Positions 24,043 through 33,755 are shown, counted from the stretch's first letter. The stretch is 64,000 bases of DNA from RFXV01 sp038150465 (GCA_038150465.1 JAYOTP010000005.1:1-64000); one strand, 5' to 3'. The notes: generated by a model from the letters alone, not told the origin. Made by a program: numbers and translations.

Positions 24043-25398
24043 TTACTGATCCCACCAAAGCTTGTACGTGCCTCCGGCATCGGTTCCAAATTTTTCGTCT
24101 GGGCTTGCAGACAAAGGCATGGGAACATTGCTTGAGTTGTACAGATACTCATCCTGAGGATAGGGGAGACGACGTGGGATGTCCACGAGGTTGGCTCCGG
24201 GATAAACGGTCAAAGCCGGATATCCTGTGCGGCGCCAATCCGTCCAACTCTCAGACTGGCTGAACATCGCTACGTACTTCTCTTCCATCACCTTCTGCAG
24301 GTCGGCACCAGCCATTCCAGCGACATAAGCGTCGCGGTCGGCGGCAGCCACACCAACGAAGTCCATATTCTCAGAGATCGCAGCAACTAAAGTGGCCGTA
24401 GGATCTCCACCGCTGCGCTGCTCGGCTTCTGCGCGGATGAACAACAATTCGAAGTTGGTCATCCATGGCTGAGGAGAGGTAGCGCTTCCGCCCCAAAAGA
24501 CCATCAGAGTAGAATCTGAAGCGTCCTTGTAGAGGTCGATGCGTGGATCGTTCATGTTGGCCATGTGGTCGTACATATAACCGAACTGGCTCATGTAGCC
24601 GTTCCTGTCCACCTGAGTGAACTGGTACCAGGGATTTGCCTGGTTGGCACTGCTTCCGAAGTTGAAAATGGCGTCATCTCCTCCCGTGAAGGAGTTGTCA
24701 CATGCAGCGATCACATCCGCCGCGCTGTAACCGGCAGTTTCGCTGAGGTGATTGAGGTAACGGGCCTTCAGTCCGTAAGCGAACTTGACCCAAGAGGCCA
24801 TATCCCCGCCGTAAAGCAGGTCATCGGAACCGGGAGAACGAACGCTGCTGGCAGCTCCACACTCAGCGACACCTTCATCCAAAAGGGTGAAGATGCTGTT
24901 GTAGATGTCTTCCTGTGAATCAAACACCGGCTGGAGGTTGTCCTCTCCCTGGAAGGCCTGAGAGTAAGGAATGTCTCCGAAGCAATCGGTCATGTTCCCG
25001 AGGTAGGCAGCCATCATGATCTTGGCGACTCCACTGTAGTGAGGAGAATTGCCAGAGGTCTTGCCGATGATCAGGTTCAGGTCATACATACCGCCAGCAT
25101 AGGAAAGACTTCCCCATGGCGTATTGAAATCACCTTCGCCGATCTGGGCGTAGCGATTGTGTGCGAGCGACTGACGGTCGGTACCGGTCATTTGCTGCAT
25201 GAAGATGCTCGTCAGACGAGGGATGACGTCTCCGCTGGCCATGGCGTAATAAGCCTGAGCGGATGTCAGCAACACGTCTTCTGTCACGTCTGTGGGCCGT
25301 GTAGGATCTACTTTGTAGTCCTCAAGCCACTCTTTGGAGCAAGAGGTGGTCATAACCAACCCCATTGCTGCAACTGCTATTAGTGTCTTTTTCATCAT
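24043..25398 (-). CDS. SusD/RagB-family outer-membrane lipoprotein
   Basis: 451 residues. A lipoprotein signal ends at the lipobox MTTSC (Cys at residue 20), followed by the SusD-like opening KEWLEDYKVDPTRPTDV. The helical TPR-like scaffold and the SusD-type ending (a W-T-D-W-R-R-T-G-Y-P segment, then RLPYPQDEYLYN) are clear; it fits the SusD_2-like group. It caps the SusC channel and captures a nutrient at the cell surface. It directly follows SusC with 18 bases between. No glycosidase, sulfatase or peptidase gene adjoins the pair, so the substrate is unknown. The second codon is also ATG and may be the true start. Confidence 0.93.
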   Translation of the reverse strand: MMKKTLIAVAAMGLVMTTSCSKEWLEDYKVDPTRPTDVTEDVLLTSAQAYYAMASGDVIPRLTSIFMQQMTGTDRQSLAHNRYAQIGEGDFNTPWGSLSYAGGMYDLNLIIGKTSGNSPHYSGVAKIMMAAYLGNMTDCFGDIPYSQAFQGEDNLQPVFDSQEDIYNSIFTLLDEGVAECGAASSVRSPGSDDLLYGGDMASWVKFAYGLKARYLNHLSETAGYSAADVIAACDNSFTGGDDAIFNFGSSANQANPWYQFTQVDRNGYMSQFGYMYDHMANMNDPRIDLYKDASDSTLMVFWGGSATSPQPWMTNFELLFIRAEAEQRSGGDPTATLVAAISENMDFVGVAAADRDAYVAGMAGADLQKVMEEKYVAMFSQSESWTDWRRTGYPALTVYPGANLVDIPRRLPYPQDEYLYNSSNVPMPLSASPDEKFGTDAGGTYKLWWDQ

Positions 25399-25416
25399 TA
25401 CTGATTAGGGGTTTAA

Positions 25417-28400
25417 TTAAAAGTTAGCTCTGAGTCCGAAGAGGTAACCGCGGGTATTCGGCATATTGAAGTAATCCGCACCCTGGCTGTTCGTGGATCC
25501 ACTCAGGTTGGTCTCTGGGTCGATACCCTGATAGTCGGTAAAGAGCAACAGGTTCCTGCCCTGAGCATAAAGGCTCAAGCCTTTGATGAAGGTGTTCTTG
25601 AAGGCGTCGTCGTCGAAGGTATAAGTGATACCCACCTGACGAAGTCTGATCCAAGAACCATCCTCGATGAATGGACGGGAAGCTCCGGTGAAACCAGAGA
25701 GAGGACCAGTAGTGTAGGCCGTCTCGTCCCGAACGATCTCAGAAGTGTTTGGCTGACCAGCATTGGGTGTTCCAGGCGCATATACACCGGAGTTGCCCAT
25801 AACTACATCTTCCCAAACAAAAGTCTCTCCGCGTCCGTCGGCTACGTCCTTGTGCGTACCGAAGTAGTACAGCGCACCACGTGTTCCGTTCCAGATGTCA
25901 CCGCCTTCACGGATGTCCCACAGCATGTCGAACGTCCAGTTCTTCCAGCTAACGGTGTTGTTGATGCCCATGATCCAGTCTGGATTGGGGTCTCCAACAA
26001 CAACTTCTGTAGATGAGTAGATGGGGTAGCCATTCTCATCGACGAGTGCATTTCCATTGTCATCACGCGCCCAGTCGTCTCCGTAAAGGGTTCCGTAGGC
26101 CTCGCCAGCGACCAAACGCTGATTGGCTCCGAAGAATCCCCATGGCAGACTGATCACATCAACTCCTGGAGCAAGCTCCAATACCTTGTTGCGGTTGCGG
26201 GTGAAGTTGGTAGAGATGTCCCAACGAAGATCGTCGGTGACCACAGGTGCGATGTTCAATACGACTTCGATTCCCTTGTTCTCCATTGTTCCGGCATTCA
26301 ACCAGCGGTTGGTGTAACCAGAGGAAGCTGCGATCGGAACGGCCACCAGTAGGTCTTGGGACTGCTGGTTGTAGGAAGTGAATTCCAAACCGATGCGGTT
26401 GTCCATGAATCCGAGGTCAAAACCAAATTCTGTCGTGGTAGTGAACTCAGGACGCAGATCGGAAGATCCGATGGTATTGCTCTGAGTAAAGCCAGCCTGA
26501 CCGAGGAATGGGAAATCCAGTCCGTTGATCCAGCCTGATCCAGCCTGTGATTGAGTGAAGTAAGTGGCGTTCGTTCCAAATCCGGGCTCGATACCCACTT
26601 TCGCCCAACTTGCTCTCAGCTTTCCATAGCTCAGCCAATCCAGGCCGCCAGTGGCTTCCTTGAGGTAGTCTGAGAAGACATACCCGAGGCTCGCTGAAGG
26701 ATAGAAGATCGACTCCCCTACGTCACCGAAGGTGGACGCCTGGTCGCGACGAGCTGTCAGGGTCAGATAGAGCTGCTCAGCATAGCCCAATGTGGCTTCG
26801 CCGTAGACACCGCTGATCCTTCTGCGGTCGATGCCCTGAGAAACCAGTTGAGTGGCTGCGTTGGACATGTTGTAGAAGTCATTGATGACCAGACCATCGC
26901 CCTGTCCGTAGAGGTTGTTCAGATTTCTCTGGTTGGCGTTGAAACCGAGCAACAGACTTCCGTCCAGTTTGCCCCACTTCTTGTTCATACGCGCTGTGAG
27001 ATCGTGGTTGAATTCTGTGTAGTTGTACACATCTTCCATGATCCGTCCAGCAGGAACAGTACGTGAGCCGATGGAAATGATCTGCTTTCTGCGGTCGCTG
27101 TAGTTGTCCACACCTACTTTGTAGTTCAGGGTCAACCACTCGTATGGCAGATACTGGAAGTTCACATAACCGAAAACACGGTTCACCTGATCCTCAAATG
27201 GGTTGCGGTTGATCGTCCAGTAAGGGTTGTCATAACCTCCGCTTCCACGGTAGTTACGCTGGCTGCCATCCGGGTTGATGTAAGCAGACTCATCTTCTGG
27301 ATCTGTTGCACCATTCGAGTTGTCAAAACTGGCGGGTGTACGCATCAGACCGAGCATCAGGCCAGAGAGGTTGGATCCCTGCTGGATACGGCGACCTCCG
27401 GAAGTAGTAAAGGCCAGAGAGCCTCCTACTTTCAAGTTGTCGGTCACATTGCTCGAAGCTGAAAGACGGGCAGAAGTCCTGGAGAAGTTGTTCAGTGGAA
27501 CGACTCCCTGGTCTCTCAGATCGCTCAGTGAGAAGTAGAAACTGCTGCGGTCATTACCTCCTGTGAAGGAAAGACTGTTGTTGACACGCAGTCCATTCTG
27601 GAAGAAATTCTCAGGGTTGTTGAACGAAGGAACGGTACCCTTTGATCCGGCCACCATGGCGGCTGGGTCATCGGTGATCTCTCCACTCGCATCAAAACCG
27701 AGATCCGAAATGCGCGGACCCCAAGATCCGAACCAACCAGTAGATGGTGCGTAGTATGCACCTCCCCATCCTTGGGCATAATCTGTCTGGTAAGCAGGCA
27801 GCTTATTGACTTGAGTGATCTCCATCGAAGAGTTGAAGTTCACTTTGAATCCAGAATTCAGGCTTCCTTTCTTGGTGGTGATCAGGATCACGCCGTTTGC
27901 TCCACGTGTACCGTAAAGAGCGGCAGCTGCACCCCCTTTCAGTACCGATATGTTTTCGATATCGTCTGGGTTGATGTCAATGGCCCTGTTGGAGAGGGCA
28001 ACACCCGCGCGAAGATCCTCCGTGAGACTCTGGCTGTTATCTATAGGAACACCGTCGATGACGAAGAGCGGCTGATTGTTCTGCGTGAAGGTGGCATTAC
28101 CTCTGATCCGGATGAATGAGGCAGCACCTGCAGCACCAGAAGATTGAATGACCTGTACACCGGACAATTTACCGGCCATGGTCTGTACAACATTGGATTC
28201 GCCGGTCTCGCGTACGATCGAACCATCGATCGTTTCGACTCCGTATCCCAGAGCCCTCTTGCTTCGCTCCTGACCCAATGCGGTCACCACCACCTCATCG
28301 AGCTGCTCAGAGCCCGCCGAGAGGGAGATGTTCATGGTTCCGGAGGTCACAGAGACTTCCTTAGATGAGTAGCCCATGCCGGTCACGACCAAAACAGCAG

Positions 28401-28602
28401 GGTCCGTACTGAGCATGAGCTCGTAGGAACCATTCGCATTGGTAATGGTGGCATTGGTTGTTCCCTTCTCCATAACTGCGACACCGGGAACCGGTCCGCC
28501 GTCTTCCGAAGAAGTAACGACTCCTCTGACCGTCTTGACCTGGGCACTCAGTGCCGAGCTCAAGAACACAAGAAGGAGCGTCGATCGTAGCAATCTAGCC
28601 AT
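25417..28602 (-). CDS. SusC/RagA-family TonB-dependent outer-membrane transporter
   Basis: 1,061 residues. Signal peptide (1-20, ending LSAQ); a carboxypeptidase-like regulatory domain (about 22-100, VRGVVTSSEDGGPVPGV); the plug with a SusC signature (LDEVVVTALGQERSKRALGY), the repeated A-A-A-L-Y-G-T-R-G-A-N-G-V-I-L-I-T-T-K motif near residue 230; and a 22-strand barrel ending in GYLFGLRANF. It forms the import channel with the SusD lipoprotein that follows. Codon choice looks more uniform than in neighbouring genes, in keeping with high expression (impression, not counted). The 210 bases upstream are AT-rich and hold the tlpA terminator. Confidence 0.96.
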   Translation of the reverse strand: MARLLRSTLLLVFLSSALSAQVKTVRGVVTSSEDGGPVPGVAVMEKGTTNATITNANGSYELMLSTDPAVLVVTGMGYSSKEVSVTSGTMNISLSAGSEQLDEVVVTALGQERSKRALGYGVETIDGSIVRETGESNVVQTMAGKLSGVQVIQSSGAAGAASFIRIRGNATFTQNNQPLFVIDGVPIDNSQSLTEDLRAGVALSNRAIDINPDDIENISVLKGGAAAALYGTRGANGVILITTKKGSLNSGFKVNFNSSMEITQVNKLPAYQTDYAQGWGGAYYAPSTGWFGSWGPRISDLGFDASGEITDDPAAMVAGSKGTVPSFNNPENFFQNGLRVNNSLSFTGGNDRSSFYFSLSDLRDQGVVPLNNFSRTSARLSASSNVTDNLKVGGSLAFTTSGGRRIQQGSNLSGLMLGLMRTPASFDNSNGATDPEDESAYINPDGSQRNYRGSGGYDNPYWTINRNPFEDQVNRVFGYVNFQYLPYEWLTLNYKVGVDNYSDRRKQIISIGSRTVPAGRIMEDVYNYTEFNHDLTARMNKKWGKLDGSLLLGFNANQRNLNNLYGQGDGLVINDFYNMSNAATQLVSQGIDRRRISGVYGEATLGYAEQLYLTLTARRDQASTFGDVGESIFYPSASLGYVFSDYLKEATGGLDWLSYGKLRASWAKVGIEPGFGTNATYFTQSQAGSGWINGLDFPFLGQAGFTQSNTIGSSDLRPEFTTTTEFGFDLGFMDNRIGLEFTSYNQQSQDLLVAVPIAASSGYTNRWLNAGTMENKGIEVVLNIAPVVTDDLRWDISTNFTRNRNKVLELAPGVDVISLPWGFFGANQRLVAGEAYGTLYGDDWARDDNGNALVDENGYPIYSSTEVVVGDPNPDWIMGINNTVSWKNWTFDMLWDIREGGDIWNGTRGALYYFGTHKDVADGRGETFVWEDVVMGNSGVYAPGTPNAGQPNTSEIVRDETAYTTGPLSGFTGASRPFIEDGSWIRLRQVGITYTFDDDAFKNTFIKGLSLYAQGRNLLLFTDYQGIDPETNLSGSTNSQGADYFNMPNTRGYLFGLRANF

Positions 28603-28768
28603 ATGCTTTTGGTTTAAGGTTTAAAAATCAACCAACAATTCTACTAAATGTTAAGTGAATGTTAGCGTTCCCGCTCGAAGTGGTGTTCGGAAATCCCTTT
28701 CAAAAAATATGCTAAAGGACAGGTAATCAGTGGTTTTATAACTTGTTCAATCTTTTGAAGAAAAACAT

Positions 28769-28794
28769 AAAAAAACCCGCCAGAAGCGGGTTTT
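28769..28794 (-). terminator. Rho-independent terminator after the TlpA-like gene
   Basis: Read on the minus strand: stem AAAACCCGC, loop TTCTG, GCGGGTTTT, extended by T to a run of seven. It lies about 20 bases after the TlpA-like stop codon and separates that gene from the SusC operon downstream. Confidence 0.85.
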
Positions 28795-28813
28795 CGGTTA
28801 AAATTCAGCCAAT

Positions 28814-29356
28814 TTACTTGGTCAACTTCTTCAAAGTTCCCTCCAGCGCACTTCCGCGAAGGTTCTTGGCGATGATGATCCCTTCCGCATCGATCAGAAA
28901 GGTGGCCGGGATACTGGCGACATTGTACATACGAGCGCCTTCGCTTTGCCAGTACTTCAGATCGGACACATGGTTGTCCCAAACCAGTCCGTCGGCCTGA
29001 ATGGCCTGCGTCCATCGCGACTTGCTTTGGTCCAGAGAAACGCTGAAGATCTCAAAGCCCTTTGCGTTTTGGAACTCCACATCCTTGTACTGCTTGTAGG
29101 TGCGAACTACATTGGGATTTTCTCTTCGGCATGGGCCACACCAGCTTGCCCAAAAATCAATGAGGACGAGTTTTCCGCGCAGGTCAGATAATTTCCGCAC
29201 GTTTCCCTCCGGGTCCTTGAAGGCCAATTCGGGGGCCTTATCACCGATACGAAGCACAGCCACCTGCCTGTCCTCGCTCTCTATCTTGGATTCCATTTGA
29301 CGGAAACCAAAAAGTCCAAGGCTCAGAGCGGTGAGGAGAATCAATGTCTTTTTCAT
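28814..29356 (-). CDS. TlpA-like periplasmic thioredoxin
   Basis: 180 residues. An N-terminal hydrophobic segment (about 3-18) is a signal peptide or anchor, so the domain faces the periplasm. The thioredoxin fold follows, with the opening IGDKAPELAFKDPEGN, the redox motif WASWCGPC and the cis-Pro region VASIPATFLIDAEG. Such proteins reduce disulfides in envelope proteins, for example in cytochrome c maturation; the client here is unknown. It has its own predicted promoter and terminator, so it is likely a single-gene unit between murA and the SusC operon. Confidence 0.92.
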   Translation of the reverse strand: MKKTLILLTALSLGLFGFRQMESKIESEDRQVAVLRIGDKAPELAFKDPEGNVRKLSDLRGKLVLIDFWASWCGPCRRENPNVVRTYKQYKDVEFQNAKGFEIFSVSLDQSKSRWTQAIQADGLVWDNHVSDLKYWQSEGARMYNVASIPATFLIDAEGIIIAKNLRGSALEGTLKKLTK

Positions 29357-29379
29357 TCTGTTCTTTTTCTTCTGATGAT

Positions 29380-29387
29380 CAAAGTTA
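29380..29387 (-). promoter_or_regulatory. Predicted -7 element of the TlpA-like gene
   Basis: On the minus strand, TAACTTTG, a perfect TAnnTTTG match, 23 bases before the ATG at 29356. No -33 TTTG at the canonical distance. Confidence 0.5.
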
Positions 29388-29433
29388 AGGCCAAAGTCAA
29401 GGGTTCACTCCAGCCTCTGGTCGTTTCCCCATG

Positions 29434-30738
29434 TCAGACCCGTTCGATCTGAGCACCGATGGCTTTGAGGCGGCCGTCGATATTCTGATAGCCCCGATCG
29501 ATCTGTTCAATGTTGTGGATCGTACTCTCTCCTTCAGCGGAGAGCGCAGCGATCAGCAGGGAGATTCCGGCACGTATGTCCGGACTGGTCATCGTGGTCG
29601 CCTTCAGCGGAATCTTTCTGTTGAGTCCGATCACTGTGGCGCGGTGCGGATCGCAAAGAATGATCTGAGCGCCCATATCGATGAGCTTGTCCACGAAGAA
29701 CAGGCGACTTTCAAACATCTTTTGATGGATGAGTACGCTTCCTTTGGCTTGGGTGGCCACCACCAGTACAATACTGAGCAGGTCAGGAGTGAAGCCCGGC
29801 CAGGGCGCATCCGAGACGGTCAGAATGGATCCATCCATGAAACTGCCGATGGCGTATTCTTCCTGAGCAGGGACAAAGAGGTCATCGCCCCTCAACTCGA
29901 GTTGTATTCCGAGCCTTTCAAAGACACCCGGCATCAAACCGAGGTCTGGATAGCTCACATCTTTGATCGTGATCGCGCTTTGGGTCATCGCGGCCAGACC
30001 GATCCACGATCCGATCTCGATCATGTCGGGCAGGATACGATGCTCGGTACCGCCCAATCGGTCTACTCCCTGAATCGTTAGCAAATTTGAGCCGATGCCC
30101 TCTATTTGTGCGCCCATGCGGTTGAGCATCTTGCACAATTGCTGCAGGTAGGGTTCGCAGGCGGCATTGTAAATGGTCGTTGTGCCTTCCGCAAGTACGG
30201 CAGCCATCACTATGTTGGCCGTTCCTGTGACCGAGGCTTCTTCGAGCAGCATATAGCTGCCCTTGAGCTGTTCGGCCTCCACTCCGTAGAATGATTCGTC
30301 GTTTCGAATGCGCAAATGCCCGCCCAGCTTTTCCAATCCAATGAAATGGGTGTCCAGACGCCGCCTGCCGATCTTATCTCCACCGGGTTTTGGGATGTAG
30401 CCCTTTCCAAATCGGGCAAGCAGCGGACCCACCATCATGATCGACCCACGCAGTGAGGAAGCCTTCTGGCGATAGGTGTCGGACATCATGAACTCGAGAT
30501 CCACGTCATCGGCCTGGAAAGTCATTTGGCTCGCGCCTGTTTTCTTTACCGCTACGCCGAGGTCCTGGAGGATCTCAATGAGCTTGTTGACATCTCGTAT
30601 ATCCGGGATGTTATCAATGACAACTTCTTCGTCTGTCAACAAGACCGCACAGAGGATCTGCAGTGCCTCGTTCTTCGCACCTTGCGGGACGATCTCACCA
30701 GAGAGTTTCTTGCCTCCGTTGATCTTGAATGTGCCCAT
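29434..30738 (-). CDS. murA: UDP-GlcNAc 1-carboxyvinyltransferase with Asp in place of the catalytic Cys
   Basis: 434 residues, first committed step of peptidoglycan synthesis: enolpyruvyl transfer from PEP to UDP-GlcNAc. The opening FKINGGKKLSGEI with K and N of QGAKNEAL fits the family. The loop that carries Cys115 in E. coli (PGGCxIG) reads KPGGDKIGRRRLDTH here, with Asp at residue 121. Cys-to-Asp at this position is known to make MurA insensitive to fosfomycin while keeping activity, and it is common in Bacteroidota to my knowledge. It follows DUF4290 by 23 bases in a uvrD - DUF4290 - murA operon order. Confidence 0.96.
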   Translation of the reverse strand: MGTFKINGGKKLSGEIVPQGAKNEALQILCAVLLTDEEVVIDNIPDIRDVNKLIEILQDLGVAVKKTGASQMTFQADDVDLEFMMSDTYRQKASSLRGSIMMVGPLLARFGKGYIPKPGGDKIGRRRLDTHFIGLEKLGGHLRIRNDESFYGVEAEQLKGSYMLLEEASVTGTANIVMAAVLAEGTTTIYNAACEPYLQQLCKMLNRMGAQIEGIGSNLLTIQGVDRLGGTEHRILPDMIEIGSWIGLAAMTQSAITIKDVSYPDLGLMPGVFERLGIQLELRGDDLFVPAQEEYAIGSFMDGSILTVSDAPWPGFTPDLLSIVLVVATQAKGSVLIHQKMFESRLFFVDKLIDMGAQIILCDPHRATVIGLNRKIPLKATTMTSPDIRAGISLLIAALSAEGESTIHNIEQIDRGYQNIDGRLKAIGAQIERV

Positions 30739-30761
30739 AGGGATGTCCGTGAAGGAACGGT

Positions 30762-31412
30762 CTAGCTGACCGGCTTCCTGAATTTCTTTTTGTTCTTGCG
30801 GTTTCGGTTCCGCTTGTTGTTCTTGCCGCGAGCGTTCCGGACTTCCTGCTGCATGCCTTTGGTCAAAGACTGTGCGTTGGCCAGTTCCTTGTCTTCAGGT
30901 GCTTCGATGGCACCGTCGCTCAATTCATAGAGGTCTCTCCAGATCAATTCGTCCTGTACCGTGTCCTTGTTCCAGTTCAAATAGGACTTTTTCATCTGGT
31001 TGGCCACGTCCCGGATCAGGGCATCCCGATCAGCATCTTCCGGATCGAGTTCTTTGATCTTGCCAATGACCGCACGAATGATCTGTCCGTAATGCCGCTT
31101 TTTGTGAGAGCGCCTGGGATAGCCCATCATCTCAGGACTTGACTCAAAGGTCTCTCTCTGGGGTGTGGGATAAGGACTGTCCACATCGAGTTGAAAGTCA
31201 CTCATGATGAACAGGTGGTCCCAAAGCTTATGTCGGTAGTCCGCGGCATCGCGCAGATGAGGATTCAGGTTTCCAATGACCTCGATGATGGCATGGGCCA
31301 CCGCGTTCCGTTTTTCACGGTCCTCGATCTCCATGCATTCCTCCACCATTTTCTGAATGTTCCGTCCGTATTCCGGGATGATGAGCCGGGGGCGGGAAGA
31401 ATTGTACTCCAT
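30762..31412 (-). CDS. DUF4290 protein
   Basis: 216 residues. The conserved N-terminal part (about 1-160) opens LIIPEYGRNIQKMVEE and contains DYRHKLWDHLFIMSDF and GYPRRSHKKRHYGQ; these match DUF4290, a family I know only from Bacteroidota and always near murA. The last 30 residues are very basic (KNNKRNRNRKNKKKF), suggesting contact with nucleic acid or with acidic surfaces. Function is not established. It lies between uvrD/pcrA (33 bases) and murA (23 bases) on the same strand. Confidence 0.88.
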   Translation of the reverse strand: MEYNSSRPRLIIPEYGRNIQKMVEECMEIEDREKRNAVAHAIIEVIGNLNPHLRDAADYRHKLWDHLFIMSDFQLDVDSPYPTPQRETFESSPEMMGYPRRSHKKRHYGQIIRAVIGKIKELDPEDADRDALIRDVANQMKKSYLNWNKDTVQDELIWRDLYELSDGAIEAPEDKELANAQSLTKGMQQEVRNARGKNNKRNRNRKNKKKFRKPVS

Positions 31413-31445
31413 AGTTCCTGCTGAGCGCTTAAAAGTAAGGCCTTC

Positions 31446-33755
31446 TCACAATTTTCGGAGCTTGGCGAAACGCAAAAGAAGTTTCTTCTCTCCTCCATTC
31501 TTGAATTGGACCGTGGCCTTGAGGTCTTCAGGGGGGCCTTCGAGTGCAGTGATCTTTCCAGCGCCGAAGCGATCATGTATCACGCGATCCCCCTCACTGA
31601 GCTTGGTCAGCGGTTTTCCCTCGGGGACCTCACGCCCCTGATCGAGTTTGCGCATACCCGGTTTGGGCGCGAAGGCCGTACTCGTTGTGCCCGCGGCCGA
31701 TTTTTTTCTCGGGCCGCCAAAATTTCGGGATGCTGCTGACGCAGGGCGCGAGCCCGGCAGCATCTGCTTGCCCTGGAATGGACTGTGGTCGGGCAACTGC
31801 ATGTCGAGGTGCTGTTGGTCGATCTCATCGATGAATCGACTGGGCAGGGTGTCCACGGTCTTCCCCCAGCGAAAACGGATGTGTGCAAAGGTGAGATAGG
31901 CCTTTACCTCTGCCCGGGTCAGCGCCACATAAAAAAGTCTGCGCTCTTCTTCAAGTTCATTCCGCGTGTCCATGGCCATCATGCTCGGAAAGAGCGATTC
32001 TTCGAGCCCGACAATGAAGACAAATGGAAATTCCAGTCCCTTGGCCAGGTGAACGGTCATCAGGGATACCTTTTCCGCATCGTCTTCCGCACCCTGATCC
32101 TGATCGGTGATCAATGCCACATCCTGGAGGAAGGCACCGAGGCTTCCGTCTCCTCCTTCTTCTTTTTGGCGTTCGGAGAATTCATGGATCGCATTGAGCA
32201 ATTCCTCCACGTTTTGCAGCCGCGCTTCGCCTTCCGGGCTTTTGTCCTCCTTCAACTCTTTGAGCAAGCCTGAATGGCGAACAGCGAACAGTGTCGCTTC
32301 GGAGGCATCGTTCTTTTCTGCTTCGACGGAGAACGAGCGGATCGACGCGCAAAAGTCTGCGAGTTTCTTGCAGGTCGGTCCGTTGATCCCTGAAGGAGAC
32401 AACAGCATTGGATTTTCAGCTGCTTCGAAAAGAGAGACTTGATTCTGCTGAGCGACCACGTTCAATCGGTCGAGGGTGGTATTTCCGATGCCGCGTCGTG
32501 GCAGGTTGATCACCCGCCGGAACGCCTCCTCGTCCTTGACATTTTGGGTCAGCTTGAGATAGGCCAATACGTCCTTGACCTCCTTGCGCTGATAAAAAGA
32601 TACACCTCCATAAATACGGTAGGGGATGTTCCGCTTCCTCAATGAATCCTCGAAAGAGCGCGACTGTGCATTCGTTCGGTAGAGAATGGCAAATTGTCCG
32701 TAGCCCCTTTGCTCATTTCGTGCGCGATCGAATATCTGCCGAGCGACATAGTGTCCCTCCTCGGTATCGGAGATCGCTTTGAAAACGGTGAGCGGCTCGC
32801 CCACGGTATTCGATGTCCAGACCTTCTTTGGCAGTTGTTGCTTGTTGTGCTTGATCAGACTGTTTGCCGCATTGACGATGTGCTGGGTCGATCGGTAATT
32901 CTGTTCGAGTTTGAAGACCTGTGCGTTCGGGTAGTCGCTTTTGAAGTTGAGTATGTTCTGGATGTTCGCCCCCCGGAAAGAGTAAATGCTTTGGGCGTCA
33001 TCGCCCACCACACAGATGTTCTCAAAGCGCGAAGCAAGAGCCTTCACAATGATGTACTGCGAGTGATTGGTGTCTTGGTACTCATCCACCAGGATGTAGC
33101 GAAAGCGATTCTGGTATTCGGAAAGCACTTCCGGAAAGCTCCCGAACAACTCATTGGTCTTGAGCAACAGATCGTCAAAATCCATGGCCCCTGCCCGGAA
33201 GCACCGATCGCAATATGCAGAATACAGCGCACCCATCCGGTGCATTTTGGCTGCATTGTCCTGGTGCTGCAGTTCGGGTTCCTGCAGGTACACATCAGGA
33301 GTGATCAGGGAATTCTTGAACGCGGATATCCTGTTCTGAACCGTCCGGATCTTGTAGAGGTCCTTATCGAGTCCCAATTCTTTCACCAGGGTGGTCAGCA
33401 GCTTCTTGCTGTCCTCTGTGTCGTAGATGGTGAAACTCTGTGGATAACCGAGTCGTCCTCCTTCGGCTCTTAAGATGCGCGCAAACACCGAGTGGAATGT
33501 GCCCATCCAAAGGTTGCGGGCCTCGGCCTGACCTACGAGCTGGCCAATGCGTTCTTTCATTTCCCGCGCCGCCTTGTTGGTGAAGGTGAGTGCGAGGATC
33601 TGAAACGGATCCACTCCCGCACGAAGCAAATGAGCGATGCGGTAGGTCAGCACCCTCGTTTTGCCCGAACCCGCGCCTGCGATGACCATCACAGGGCCGT
33701 CCATGGCCTCCACGGCTTCAAATTGGGGTTCGTTCAGTGCTTTTGAGAAGTCCAT
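31446..33755 (-). CDS. UvrD/PcrA-type DNA helicase
   Basis: 769 residues, superfamily 1A helicase. Motifs in order: Q motif (LNEPQFEAVEAM), Walker A GAGSGKTR, LTFTNKAAREMKER, Walker B with LVDEYQDTN, GDDAQSIYSFRGA, the QNYRST motif, and VSLMTVHLAKGLEFPFVFIVG with LFYVALTRA. The C-terminal 60 residues include a Tudor-like segment (EGDRVIHDRFGAGKITALEG), typical of PcrA, which binds RNA polymerase. It acts in DNA repair and replication restart. I chose ATG 33755 (MDFSKALNEPQ); earlier in-frame starts at 33785 and 33953 add non-family residues. It is the first gene of the operon with DUF4290 and murA. Confidence 0.94.
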   Translation of the reverse strand: MDFSKALNEPQFEAVEAMDGPVMVIAGAGSGKTRVLTYRIAHLLRAGVDPFQILALTFTNKAAREMKERIGQLVGQAEARNLWMGTFHSVFARILRAEGGRLGYPQSFTIYDTEDSKKLLTTLVKELGLDKDLYKIRTVQNRISAFKNSLITPDVYLQEPELQHQDNAAKMHRMGALYSAYCDRCFRAGAMDFDDLLLKTNELFGSFPEVLSEYQNRFRYILVDEYQDTNHSQYIIVKALASRFENICVVGDDAQSIYSFRGANIQNILNFKSDYPNAQVFKLEQNYRSTQHIVNAANSLIKHNKQQLPKKVWTSNTVGEPLTVFKAISDTEEGHYVARQIFDRARNEQRGYGQFAILYRTNAQSRSFEDSLRKRNIPYRIYGGVSFYQRKEVKDVLAYLKLTQNVKDEEAFRRVINLPRRGIGNTTLDRLNVVAQQNQVSLFEAAENPMLLSPSGINGPTCKKLADFCASIRSFSVEAEKNDASEATLFAVRHSGLLKELKEDKSPEGEARLQNVEELLNAIHEFSERQKEEGGDGSLGAFLQDVALITDQDQGAEDDAEKVSLMTVHLAKGLEFPFVFIVGLEESLFPSMMAMDTRNELEEERRLFYVALTRAEVKAYLTFAHIRFRWGKTVDTLPSRFIDEIDQQHLDMQLPDHSPFQGKQMLPGSRPASAASRNFGGPRKKSAAGTTSTAFAPKPGMRKLDQGREVPEGKPLTKLSEGDRVIHDRFGAGKITALEGPPEDLKATVQFKNGGEKKLLLRFAKLRKL

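Noticed and set aside
23822..24058. Minus-strand frame of 78 codons upstream of grpE
   Set aside because: It runs through the SusD terminator hairpin and overlaps both neighbours; no motif.
28603..28680. Promoter-like AT-rich sequence before SusC (TAGAATTG on the minus strand)
   Set aside because: One mismatch from TAnnTTTG and no -33; other near-matches such as TATTTTTTG compete, so no single promoter could be chosen.
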